From Trichosporon coremiiforme (Eukaryota > Basidiomycota > Tremellomycetes > Trichosporonales > Trichosporonaceae), in contig BCJJ01000004.1 in the NCBI GenBank assembly GCA_039545355.1, positions 1-64,000 of the forward strand: a DNA stretch of 64,000 nt, given 5' to 3'. Position 1 is the first letter of the stretch. Each line of letters opens with the position of its first letter. Made by a program: the position numbers and the translations under genes. Shown here one piece after another: positions 33,313-44,573 of this stretch. The notes beneath the pieces were generated by a model that did no database searches, was not told where the DNA came from, and saw only the letters and a program-made list of their open reading frames with translations.

Positions 33313-34626
33313 ATGGTCAAGAACCTTGTTGTTTTCGACTTTGACTGGTCCTTCGTTGACCAGGACACGGACCGCTGGGTCTTCGAGGTCCTCGACACCA
33401 AGCTCCGCCGCAAGCTGCAGGACCGCAAGAGCGCTGGATCCCAGTGCATGCCTGATGTCGTGTAAGTCGATTCCGGCCCAGCGATAGCTGGGACGGTAAT
33501 CTCTTCTGATAAACCGCCCACTGCCCTCTCCTCACTCTGGCTCCTGGGATGCCTCAAAGCGGCCACGGCGACCCCGAGGTTGCTGAAATACTCGCTGAGC
33601 TGTACTCGTCCTTGACGGACCCAGTGAACGCGGTGCCGGAGCACATCACAGTGAGCTCAGAGATCGGCGGGTAATGTCCTTCCGAACGAGGGCGCAGGAG
33701 GCGTTATAACTGAGCACGTGTGTGCTCGGTCCGTCCTCCCTTCCGCTCCTGTCGATGATCAGTGCATTGGTTGTGCTTGTCCGCTTTTCTCTTGCTGAGC
33801 GCACTTCAATGCACATTGCCTGCATGTGTTGCGGGCAACGGGAAGCTTGCCACCGCCACAGCCCCCGCGCCCTGGCTACCACTCACCGCACACTGCTCGC
33901 CCCGCTCGCAGCGCGCATCGCTAACCCCAGCGACGAGACTATGGAGGACCTCTTCAACGCGGGCTACAAGAAGGACCAGGTTCTCGACGCCCTGCGCCAG
34001 CTCCCCGTCCACCCCGCCATGAAGCGTGCGGTCACCAACCTCAAGAACCGCGGCGAGACCACCTTCCTGTGTCTCTCCAACTCGAACGAGGTCTACATCG
34101 GCACCATCCTCGAGGTGAGTTAGGGCCTTAGTTGGGGACTATGGGGGTGCGGCTTTTGTCAGCCGCTCTCCTGCCCCGCCATGTTGCTGTGTCGCACGCT
34201 CGCTCTGCTCGCTCGTGCTAACAAGAACAGAAGCACGGCCTGACCGACCTCTTCGACCAGGTCATCACGAACCCCGCCAAGTGGGCCGGTGACCGTCTGC
34301 ACATCGGCCGCCGCCTGCCCGCCGACGGACCCCAGCACGGATGCACCGTCGGCTGCCTGCCGAACATGTGCAAGGGTGACGAGCTCGACGCCTGGCTCGA
34401 GGCGCACGGCGGCAAGGACAGCTTCGACAAGATTGTCTACGTCGGCGACGGCGGCAACGACTTCTGCCCCCTCCTGCGCATGCGTAAGGGCGACCTCGGG
34501 CTCGTCAGGAAGAACTATGAGCTCGAGAAGCGCATTGAGCGCGAGGGAGAGGAGAAGGGGTGCAAGATCGATGTCGCGCTTTGGGACCAGGCGTGGATCG
34601 TCGACGAGGAGTTCACCAAGCTCTAA
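33313..34626 (+). CDS. PHOSPHO1/2-type HAD phosphatase
   Basis: Model join(33313-33461, 33931-34114, 34231-34626), 242 residues, the normal size for this family of phosphatases acting on phosphocholine/phosphoethanolamine or pyridoxal phosphate. Motif I is VVFDFDWSFVDQDTD with Asp9 as nucleophile and Asp11 as acid/base. The cap region runs WVFEVLDTKLRRKLQDRK, then the exon join gives MPDVVDETMEDLFNAGYKKD. Motif II/III are FLCLSNSNEVYI and KGDELDAWL, and motif IV is VYVGDGGNDFCPLLRM. Intron 1 (469 nt) is about ten times the usual length in this window and contains a 91-nt coding-like segment. The exact substrate cannot be set from sequence. Confidence 0.88.
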
Positions 34627-34950
34627 GCTCAGCTTGCGAGCCGCAGGCGAGCGAGCTGGTCGTGATCTGACTGGCGAACGCAGCCTCGCACAATGTTAGT
34701 TGTTAGAGATAGAGTGGTAGACGTTAAAACTGTCACAACAAGTCGATGGATTTCTTGGTTCTTGCGAGTGTTGCTGGTCCAGCGCAGTTTCTCTCCTGCC
34801 ATGGTCATGCTTGCCTGTCTAGATAGTAGAGTAAGGCAGCTGCCTCACTCGGGGGACGGTCTGTTCCGAAGATCCTCAGCCTTGGAGTCGGCACCTCCGG
34901 TGCCTCCCTACTACCCACACGCAATGAAATGAGAATGTGCATGCTAGTGT
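34627..34950. other. Convergent 3' spacer
   Basis: 324 bp between the convergent ends of the HAD phosphatase (+) and mL43 (-). No coding potential; it probably holds both 3' UTRs. Confidence 0.5.
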
Positions 34951-35568
34951 TTATATCGTGTATCCTCCGTCCTTGCTCTGCGAGTGGAGCGCGCTCCAGA
35001 CGCCGCGCGCGCTCTCGTTGCCCGGTCCCGCCTCGAGCGTGTCGTTCTTCAGGTTACGAATCTTGGCGCCCGAAGACTCGAGGAGAATGGCAACCTTGTT
35101 CTGGATCTGGTTCGCCTGCAGGTTGTTCACGCAGATCACCTTGTCGCGCCCGTTCACGTAGTGGCCCCGGATGACGGCCGCCTTGCCGCGCTTCAGCTTG
35201 CGGACAACGATCTCGACGTCTGGGTTCTGCGCCGCGAGCTCCGCGAAGGGCTTGGCGAGGTAGGCGCTGGGGGGGTTAGCTTCTGAATAAGACACGAGGT
35301 AGCTGAGGGGTGTTCTGGGTTCTGGGTTCTGGCGGCAGTTTGTGCTCTCGGAACTGTTAAGGCTGAGACTTGAGCTAGACAGCAGTAGACAGCAGACGGA
35401 GCCAGTGACACACCACCCCCCGGAGACGCAGACTTACCGCATGCCGGCCTGTCCGGGCGAGTCGCCGTCGTAGTCGAAGATGAGCTTGCGCAGCGGCTTC
35501 TCAAAGTGGTTGTACCCCGGGATAGACACCGAGCGGAGCTTTCCCGCCTGCTTGATGATGGCGGACAT
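34951..35568 (-). CDS. MRPL51: Mitochondrial large-subunit ribosomal protein mL43 (MRPL51 type)
   Basis: Model complement(34951-35266, 35438-35568), 148 residues. The thioredoxin-like L51/S25/CI-B8 domain is clear: YNHFEKPLRKLIFDYDGDSP, GMRAYLAKPFAELAAQNPDV, EIVVRKLKRGKAAVIRGHYV, NGRDKVICVNNLQANQI. mL43 is a structural protein of the mitochondrial ribosome large subunit. The related complex I subunit NDUFA2 shares this fold, but the FDYDG and basic KRGKAAVIRGHYVNGR segments favour mL43. The C-terminal ~40 residues after the domain are a short extension. The 171-nt intron is long for this window. Confidence 0.88.
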
Positions 35569-35972
35569 GTTGACTAGCCGAACCGAAGGCGAGCCGGAGG
35601 GGAGGGGAGGTGAGTTGTGTCGGGAGGAAGAGGAGGGAAGGAAGGTGTCGTCCGGCGCGTGGTCGAACGAAGGTGTGTCGTTGAAGAGGAAAGTGGTCGT
35701 CGATTCTCTGTGTTCCAGTCGAGGCGCTGGCGAGATCTGGTAGACGAGTCAAGCTGGAGTGTTTTGGAGTCACTTGGCAGCAATGTTCGCGCGAGCTACG
35801 GCGAGTTCGACTTTTCGTCCGAACGTCTCAGGCGGATGGATGCGGGCACGTGGGTTTACTTCCGCCATCCACCATTTCGTCCCTCCTCCACCCAAGCTTC
35901 GAGCCTCAGTATTGTTGACGCACCTGCATCCACCTCACCACAAACACCGCTCAGCGACGACGACGGAGCAAC
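35569..35972. promoter_or_regulatory. Divergent promoter mL43 / THOC5-like
   Basis: 404 bp between divergent start codons, with purine-rich (AGGGAGGGG) and C/T-rich halves facing each gene. No specific site recognised. Confidence 0.45.
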
Positions 35973-36846
35973 ATGGTGCTCCCTCGTGTCATCGACCCGT
36001 CACCGCACGACCCGCTCCTCCTCCGTTCCCTCCCCTCCTCTTTGCCATCCGACCCCTCCGCCCTGGTCTCCGAGCTCAGCTCGCAACTGCACGCCTTCAT
36101 CGACGCCGAGGGCGATGTCGACCCGATCCTTCTCAACACCCTCTCAGCTGGCGTGAGGCACGCCACGCGCTCAGCTCAAAGCACAGTGAACGCAGGAAGG
36201 GTGCACTCCGCCGAAGCGAGGACGGAACTGGACGCCGCCGATGCAGACCTGAGGGCAGTCATGTACGAGCTGGGCAAGGTGCGCGAGGCGATTGCCGAGT
36301 GCGACGCTTATGAGCCCGAGTATGAGCGGTTGGAGCTCGTTTCCGAGGACGAGTTTCTGGCCAGTGTGGAGCAGGACGTGCTCGCTGGGTTGCGTGAGTT
36401 GTCTCCTTTTCACTTTCCGACCCATTCACCCAACCTTACCCATCCTCATCGATCCCGCCGTGACCCACGACAGAACAACTAGACAGCTGCTGTGACCTGG
36501 AACCCAAGCTAACCCCACAGCCTCAGAAGAGCAAGAACGGCACTACGCCCTAACCCTCCTTCGTCTCGAATCGGAGCTCTCAACCCTGATCGCGCGCGAA
36601 GAGCACCTCGCGGACCTGACGAAGGAACGCGACAGTCTCGTCCGCGCGCGCAGAGAGGTCAGGGCCAAATTCGACGCCGTCGACGTCTGGCTCGCGGATT
36701 ATGCCAAGACGACGAATGCCATGGCGAGCAAGATTCGGGACGTTACGCGGGTCACGAATCCACCCAAGCTGGCGAGGAATGAGAAGAAGGAGGGAGAGGG
36801 GGAAGCCGAGGTGGAAGGGGAGGAGAAGATGGAGACGGACAAGTAG
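35973..36846 (+). CDS. THO complex subunit 5-like protein (short form)
   Basis: Model join(35973-36393, 36521-36846), 248 residues. The segment LRAVMYELGKVREAIAECDA, YERLELVSEDEFLAS and, after the intron, HYALTLLRLESELSTLIARE followed by DLTKERDSLVR has the order and spacing of the THOC5 N-terminal half, including the 'ELVSEEEF' signature before an 'H.L.L.RLE.EL' helix. THO couples transcription with mRNA export. Most of the protein should be coiled coil. It is much shorter than animal THOC5 (about 680 residues): the C-terminal half is absent, and the protein ends in an acidic tail (EGEGEAEVEGEEKMETDK). A THOC7-like role is an alternative. Confidence 0.7.
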
Positions 36847-37461
36847 GATTGTTGTAACCATACCAACCTTAGAGTCATGTACTAGTACCAGTTCACGCTC
36901 GCTTCAGACGTTTGCGCGTGAAGAGCAAGGTTGGCAGAGTCAGAGTCTTGCGCACACTCTTGTTTCGACTGGAGTTTCTAGATGCCTGCCACTCGCTACA
37001 CTCGCCGCTCACAGCTCGGCCCGAGCAGAGTCGCAGTGTCTACGTCGTTTTAGTGCATACCGTTACAACTAATACACAATTTCTAAACAAGGGGATTGGG
37101 GGTTGTGAAAACAGGCATGACTGGATTATACTTGTGTGTTGTTTGGGTGTGTCGCTTGAGAGCGGCAGCCGGGGTCTCTTGTTGTGGGCGTGTGATATGG
37201 CGTGTGGCGTGGTGGTGCGTGGTGTTACGTCGGGGACATGGGTGTGCGTGGTTGTACGTGGAAGTTGGTGCGTGAATCACGTGAAAAGAGGTAAAGGTGG
37301 AAAGGAGGGGAGACGGTGAAGGTGAAGACAAAAATGAACTTGAAGAGGAGGGGATGGGGATGGGGATGCTTGAAATGTGTATGGGGTGCTTCTGTGGTTT
37401 CTCAACGAGTGACGGGTATGTCGACGAATGTGGCTCAGGCATGCTGCCCTCGCCTCTACTC
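36847..37461. other. Convergent spacer THOC5-like / RhoGEF
   Basis: 615 bp between two convergent gene ends. The right half (37100-37420) is G/T-rich on + (GTGTGTGG-like) and contains no supported gene. Confidence 0.45.
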
Positions 37462-40400
37462 CTAAATATGCCCGCCGAGGTTCCGTCTCCGTGCGACGCT
37501 CGCGGCCGTGGGCGCAGTGACGCTGCTCTCGCGCTCCCTCTCGCCGCCGAGCGACGTGCGGGGCCGCACCATCTTGCGGTTGGCGGGATTCGTGCTCGGC
37601 AGGTCTCTCATGCTAGAAGTCTCGGGCCGGGTGGAGCTGTTCCATGGCGGGCGCTTGGAGCCGACGGGTACGGACCCGGCGCGCGTGGGGGCGGCGTCGA
37701 GCGCCATCGCGGGTGGGAGGGAGCGACGGACCCTCGACGCGGGACGGACTGTCACGTCTTCCCTCAGACGGTTTGCGAATTTCGCGCTCGCGTTGCCCGC
37801 CGTCGTTGGCTGCGCTCCGAGCGAACGGCGCACGGTGGGCTTGGTTTGCGTGCCCGTGGCTGGTTTGATGCGCCGCACTGCTGGACGGGCGTCGCCCCGG
37901 AACGCAAAGGACATGACGGACATGGACTCGCTGGCGTCGTCGCCTGCTTCGGAGAGGGGATGGCGCGATCGCTGCAGGCGTGTCGGGCTGCCGTCGCCAT
38001 CCTTCAGCGGCACGCGTGTCGGAGAGGGCTCGATCATGTCCTTCGTAGGGCTGGTTGAGGGAGGGAGTTTCGTCGGCGTCGCGTTCTCTGCCACTCCGCC
38101 CAGTGTCGAGCGGCGCGGGAAGCCGAGCGACAATCTCGGCGCCGCGGCGGGCGAGGGCGTGGGCCGCGCCTCGTGCCACTCGTGCACCTTGACAAACTTG
38201 TACAGGTTGCGCGTCTTCAGGCTCTGGTGCCGGCGGCTCATGGCCGACATGCTGCTCATGCGGCGGGCTGCCTTCTCGCTCTTCTCCCTGTTCTCGCTCA
38301 TCGTGCTGATGGGCAACGTCGTCGTGCCAATCAGCTCGCACAGGAGCGACACGTCCGTGAACCGCACGACCCACAACTCGGCAGACTTGCCCTTAAGAAT
38401 GTCGCTGAGCCGGTGGTGGCTCTTCCGCTCTTTCAGGGTGGGGGCGCGTCTCTCCGACGTTGCGGCCGTCGCTTTCGCGGTCGCCTCGGACACGAGCAGA
38501 CGGTTCGGTTTCGGCGCCATCAGCGTCTTGTTCTTCTCGAACCCGTCGATGCGCGCCCAGGCGTCGCGCGTCTTCTCCCGCTCCTCGTTTGTCGACTTTT
38601 CGTCCTCGATGCTGCGCACAATCTTCTGCACTTCGTCCACCATCGCCAGCGTCGCTTCGTACTCCTTCGTCGACGGTGAGGTGTTCTGTGGTCAGCTAGA
38701 CGGAACGTAAAACCCAGCTTACGTAGAGCAGGTTCTGGAACAGCAGCGGGTATTTGAGTAAGCGCTGGAAGGGCTTGGAGAGGGCGATGCTGAGTCCCGG
38801 CTCGCCACGCTCAGCGGCCAGCTCCTCGAGACTCTGCAGCAGCTTGCCGAGACGTCCCAGCTGCGTCTCCTCGAGACGGCGCGAGGAGCGACGCCCGCCC
38901 TGCGCGATCGTTTCAGCCATGAGTAGTGCCTCGTCAATCTGCGCGAGCGCACGCTCCAGGTGCAGAATGTACGTCGCGTACTCGCGAAGAATGTCAGACT
39001 GTTCGTCAGTTGGGAGCTCAGTTTCCTCAACTCACGTGGGATGTGAACACATTGGCGAGGGAGCGGACAAGAGGGAACTGCTCGTTGTAGCGCTCGCGCA
39101 GTGCGTCGATTTGCTTGATGTGGCCCTCCATGATGCCCGTCGACACGACGGTGAGCACCTGCTCCAGGTCGTCGGGCAGCGTGACAGGCCCGTTCATAAC
39201 GGACGAGAATGACGAGCGTGATGTGATGCGCGAGTGGCCGCTGTCGGTCCCGCGCAAGTGGAACGAGTTGCGGTGCTTCTGCGTGCCGATCGATGTCTGC
39301 GTCGCCTGCCTCGACATCGGTGGTAAGGGCGGCTTCGCCGTGTCTGTCGATCGGGTCAATGCTGCGTATGCGTCGGCACGCCCCTCGGGCGAGGACGAGT
39401 CGTGGTGCGCCACCGGCGCCGGCGGTCCCTGCTGCCCCAGTACGTGCTCGCGGAACGATTCGGTAGAGAACCGTGCGTTAGACGAGAACTGAGCCGCAAT
39501 CGGAAGGTAGGGTTGGGATCCGCTGGCCGGAGAAGGTTGCAGGGGAGAAGAAGAGGACTGGTGGTGTTCGTGTGATCCTGACGACGTCGAGGGTGATAAC
39601 GTCCGAGTCAGCGCTAACGGGTCGGGAAGTGCCAGGCTGGGGTCGTCGCGGGGAGGAAGCAATGTCTTGCAGAATGTCTCGTTCAGCAACAGAAGGTCTC
39701 GGACGTATCTGGTGTCAGCGGCGCGCACGCAAGTAGACTTACTTCTCTTCACTGTTAATAATCTCCCAGAGAACCTCTTGGCGTGCGCGCTCTCGCGGGC
39801 CGAGGTTGGCAATGAGCTCTTCGTCCATGATGGCGCTCCAGCTCTCGGGCTGGGGGAGGTAGCTCTTCTCGGACATGGCGTCGTTATCTTCCGAGTTGTC
39901 GGCGAGGAGGCTGCTCTTTGTTGATTTCGTCGGGCTCTCGTCGACGTTGGATAATGCAGATTTGCGAACCTGGTGGCTCGTTGTGGAGCTGGAGCGGGAG
40001 AGGCCGCGTGTTGGGGATCCGGGGCGCGAGTTGGTGGAAGTAGTTCTGTTGAGGAGATGGCGAGTGGGAGACCCGGTAGATTGCCGACGTGAAGGCACTC
40101 GAGCAGGGAGCGTCGCGCGTCGCAAGTCGATTTCGCTTGCTGTCGGTGGGGGCGTGTCTGTCCCTCGCGACGGGCTCTGAAACGCGACCTTCTTGACATT
40201 GTCAAAGCTTACACGATGCCGGGGCGAGCGCGCGCTGCTCACGCGGTCCGCCGCGCCGACAGTAGCGACTGCGCCCCATTCACCCATCCCATCAGACGCG
40301 AGCGGAATGTCGGGAATGGAGGGGAGCGAGTGCGAGTGGTGCGGCGGCTCGTCCTTGGAAGGCACGGCGGGGGCGGGTTTCGTGTCCGAGTGAGTGTGCG

Positions 40401-40731
40401 ATGAAGCTCTGCTCGCGACACTTGCGGAACGCGCGTGCCGCGTTGCCGCCCGGGCTGCCGTGCTGCTGCCTCCACCTGGGTGCTTGGTGTTGCTCTGTGC
40501 GCTCGCTGTCGAGCTCGGAGTCGGGGATCGCAGTGCCGCCTTGTTCACGCCGGTGATGCTCGCCAAGCCCGAACGCGGGCGCAGGGACGGTTTGCGCTTA
40601 ATGCGGACGGTGCTGTCGTCGTCACCTGGGACAGGCTTTTTCTCGTCGAAGCTGGGGCGAGGTCGTGATTTGCCTGGTGGTGGGCCCGTGCCAGGCGCAG
40701 CGGGCTTGAAGCGCGAGAAGAGCGACTTCAT
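37462..40731 (-). CDS. Rho guanine nucleotide exchange factor with DH and PH-like domains
   Basis: Model complement(37462-38685, 38723-38998, 39036-39708, 39743-40731), 1053 residues. The first ~300 residues are Ser/Pro/Arg-rich and disordered. A Dbl-homology domain begins at RARQEVLWEIINSEEKYVRD LLLLNE; its next helices (LEQVLTVVSTGIMEGHIKQI, FPLVRSLANVFTSHSDIL, AQIDEALLMAETIAQGG) come only after a ~150-residue low-complexity insertion. The signature end of the DH domain is ALSKPFQRLLKYPLLFQNLL. A PH-like region follows (SAELWVVRFTDVSLLCELIG ... RNLYKFVKVHEWHEA), then a second disordered Ser/Arg tail. DH-PH proteins load GTP on Rho/Cdc42 and control polarity and actin. The target GTPase is not predictable. 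The start at 40731 is the first ATG of the frame. Confidence 0.87.
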
Positions 40732-43700
40732 GGCCGGCACGCTGGGCCTGTGCGGAGATTGACTCGGGGGAAGGAAGGGGAGGAGGGAGAGTCGGAGGGG
40801 TCGTTAACGGGCGGAATGGCGGATGATGGAATGACGAGAGAGAGACGAGACAGGAGGGAGAAACGCGAGTCGTGAGTCGGACGGTCGGGATGTGGTTTGA
40901 TGTGAGTTGTCGTGATTTGCTGTTTCGGGTTACTCAGAAAGTTGGGACTTATGGGTTACTAGGCGGGCCGCGTAGTCGATGGTGAATGGGCTAATGGACC
41001 TTTGTGCTTTGCAGGGTGAGAGCGGGTTGCGGGTTGCGGGTGACGGGCGTCGGGTCGGTGACGGAGGAGGGGGGGGGTGTCGAGTGAATGGCGGAGGTAG
41101 AGGGTGACTACTGGATGCTACGGTGGTGGAGAGAATGGTGCTATCAAGCTACAATGGAATGGCGAATGCCGTGAGCAAAGGACACCAGACGCTTTCAAAC
41201 GCTCAGTGAGTGAGAGATCGGCTCGGAAGCTTGTTTCAGCCAGCTAGGCAGCCCATCAATCGATACCGAGTGAGAGTGTTACACCTGTGCATTCTGGGCT
41301 CTACGGCTCCGGCTTATACCACCTCGGCCAGCCATACGCCGGGGGCGGGGGCGAGCCTGTAACGTCTGTTGACGCCAGCACGGAGCTTTCGCGCTCAGGG
41401 AGAAGCCTCACTTCCAGGCGCCGTGGCCCTCTGTGACCCTCTGTGACCCTCTGTCCTGGCCTCTGGGTGGCGACCGAGCGAGCTGGCCGTCAGCCGCGCG
41501 CAACCCGTGCTCAAAGGGCATGGGCACCGCACCAGTCCTCGCCAGTGACGAGTCTGTTCCGCCGGAGGATTTCCATGCACGCTGGGAACAATCGTGCCCA
41601 GCACATGGAGGTTAAGGTTCTGATTGTTCCCCAAGATGAAGGGCTGGGTTGGTGGAACACAAGCAGATGAAGCGCTGCAACATGGGATCCAAGGGTCAGT
41701 TGTCGACCCGAAACGGCCGTGTGCATTCAGCTAGGGCGTTGGTATGGCTTGGAATGCAGGGTGAGCCTAAGGGTCACAGGCGCCCATACCTGAGGTAACC
41801 TGCCGCTTGAGCTGCCACGCCGACCAGTAAACCATCTAAGCTTCCAGCAGTTCCTTCTGTGAGATGTGAGATGTGAGTTGTGGGCAGTTGCTGCTATGCA
41901 CACTCGGGACGTGTTGACCTTCACGACGGCGCGATCGCGACGTCATGCTGTTCTTCGCGTCTGCATTCAGAGGTGGACATTGGGTAATGATGAATGGTGG
42001 GGTTCGCCTGTACTACGCTCAAACGAGGCACCACGCGACCCACCGCGACCTGGGCGCTAGTGAGCGGTAGGGCCCGTTCACCTGCCGCCTCTGTCTCGTT
42101 CCTTGCAGCAGCAGCAAACATACAAGCATATAACCCGTTAACCATTTCCTCTTCTGTCCATTGTCCGTCTGCCCATGGCCTTCATGCCCGCCCCAGCTGT
42201 CCCTCCTGCCCTCCTCTGCACCTTGCCCCGTTCCCAAGATCCCCATTTGACTCTGGCGGGCACACAAAGACCTTGGCCGTGTTTGTTCTTGGGATTCTGT
42301 ATGTGTTCTGTACGGGATCGTCACTCTGGGCCTGGGAGGCCAAGACTGTGGCACCGCGTGTTTCATGTACGCAATCGCCATCGAGCCGCCGCTTCTGCGC
42401 TCGCAGACTCTGGGGCTCAAGTGATCATGATTTTGCATTCATTCGCTGCGTACATCTGTCCCGTTTGTGCCACTCGCAGTCCGCGTCAGTCTGCACCTCG
42501 GTCATGACCACTAATGGAGTCGCGCATGTGAGCACCCATGCAGCACCAACCAGCCTGCTGCAGAAACGTCCCAGTTCTGGAACCCGTTCCGCACAATTCA
42601 TCTCGGATTGGGTTCATGCCACTCAGAACTGGCGCGCCCTTGCTCTCTTCCGTATTCTGCAATGTTTGCAGAACGCGCGGCGAACAGTTAGCCTTTCATG
42701 TTTGTGAATACAGCATCCCCGAGGTCCTGGCAGGGCAAGCACCACTGAATGCATCCTCTACTCTTATCCTCTTCCGGAGAAAGACATCCCCGTCTCGCCG
42801 TTGGATGGAGGAGGCAGGGTATGACGGCCGGCTGATCGGCTCGTCGGCTCTTTAGCGCCCCGGCGCCCCGGTTTGTAGCCATCGATTTCAAGGGGAGTGC
42901 GACTTGACGGAGACTTGTCACCACCTCGACGACGATCGCAGAGGCGTCGGCGTGCGTCCTCGCCTTGTCAATGGAGGCGCCGCGTACGCCGGGCTGCGAT
43001 ACGGTGTGTGCATGTGCCTGGTGAGTGGCTGTTTTGGGCGGACTCGGCATGGGTCGGGAATAGAGTTAATGGCAGCGTGCAGAGCAATGAGGGACAACAG
43101 TCTGTGACGTCATGGCGGGCAGAGTGGTTGATGGCGATGATCTCCATTAGGAAGGTGCCGGAGGAGCGAATGTTGTAATTGAGTTCCAGGGACGGACTGA
43201 ACTTTTTGTAATGATGCATTAGACCAGGCGACGAGACACCAGGGTGGATACATATGACGCTCTCCCCGGTTCTCATCCTGGCGCTCGTCGCAAGTCGTGC
43301 GCTCAGTGTCGGAACGACGTCGCTGCTCTCGGCCTCTGACTGGGGAGCCAGTGTCAGCCAGCATGCATGAGTTGCTGTCGTGCAGCTCTGGTCTTGTGCG
43401 AGGAGGAAAATAGAGGAAAGGGCAGCCTCACTTCTGCCGAGCCCTGGGCAGTGGAGAGGATGCAGCCCTGTGGATGCTCGGGTGTCCTGCCTGGGACCGG
43501 CGGCGCCGCTCACTCAGGCAGGCAGCCAATGTAGCTTCTTCCCTGCCCGGCCCTCATCCATCATCGCCGTCATCGTCCCCTGTCCCCTCATTCAGCTCAT
43601 TCGACCCTCACCACCACCACCCGACCTGACTTCGACCTGACCTCGACAACTGACTGACCCTCACTCCACCCACCCACCCACGCACTTTCCCTCGTTGCAT

Positions 43701-44573
43701 AGCATTTCACCAAACACACCCACTCACCCACCAAAAGCGTCCCCTCGTCCTTGTCACCACTTTCCTCAGACCCGGTTCGAACAGTAGTGTGCAAGGACGC
43801 ATCCCATCAGTCATTGGCCACCTGTCGATCAACATCAACTTTCATTACCTATCAACTTGGACTTCGCCGCATCTGGACACCTTACCCCAGCGCCCCCTCC
43901 CCCCCCACCCCTCTTCACGCCCATCCGCCCATACGCCTGCACGCCATCGGTACACTCCCTCGGACTTGCCTGCACCACGAGCCACGAGCAGTCGGCGACC
44001 CGCCCCCCCCCCTTGAGCAAGCGACGGTTGACATACGTCATTAATTTGAGTATAGCTTGCCGCAAGCGCTCGACCTGGGACCCTAGCCTTGAGCACTCGA
44101 CCCCACCACCACCCAGCCAGGAGCACCAGCCAGGAGCACCCAGGACCTAGGACCCAGGACCCAGGCCTTTTTTGTCTCCACACTCTCAAGTCCTCAGTTC
44201 GGTATTCTACCACCCTCCCGCACCCGCACTCGCGCACTCCGACATTACACTGTCGTCACCACCCATCGACCAGTCGTCGTCGTCGTCGTCACTGCTACCA
44301 CCCTCTTGAACTCGCACTCTCACATCAATTGCATCTGTCAAACACACATCTCGCCGTCCCCATCCACTTATCACCCACTCGTCGTCAGCACCGCAACCCA
44401 CACTCGGAACCGATAGTACCTCGTTCTCCGGCCAGCCTGTACATCCATCCACCCAACAAACCACACACCCCTTCCGCCAAATCCGCTAGTCTCAAACCAG
44501 TTGCAGCCGCTTCTGCAAGCCTGTAAACAACCACTGCGATAACCGCAACCACACACGCCAGCCCACCGGCACC
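40732..44573. other. 3.8-kb divergent intergenic region
   Basis: Between RhoGEF (-) and the disordered-protein gene (+). It contains a GACCCTCTGT tandem repeat near 41427-41453, a (GTC)n run at about 44272-44290, and a long C/A-rich leader from about 43600 to 44573 with CCAGGACC-type short repeats. Open frames are short and domain-free. It may hide a non-coding RNA or a spliced gene I could not assemble. Confidence 0.4.
41427..41453 (+). repeat. GACCCTCTGT tandem repeat
   Basis: Three near-contiguous copies of a CCCTCTGTGA-type 10-bp unit, the last diverging to CCCTCTGTCC. Confidence 0.75.

Noticed and set aside
41994..42707. 237-codon open frame on + in the RhoGEF upstream region
   Set aside because: Cys/Ser/Arg-rich translation without domain, no codon bias, and competing open frames on both strands.
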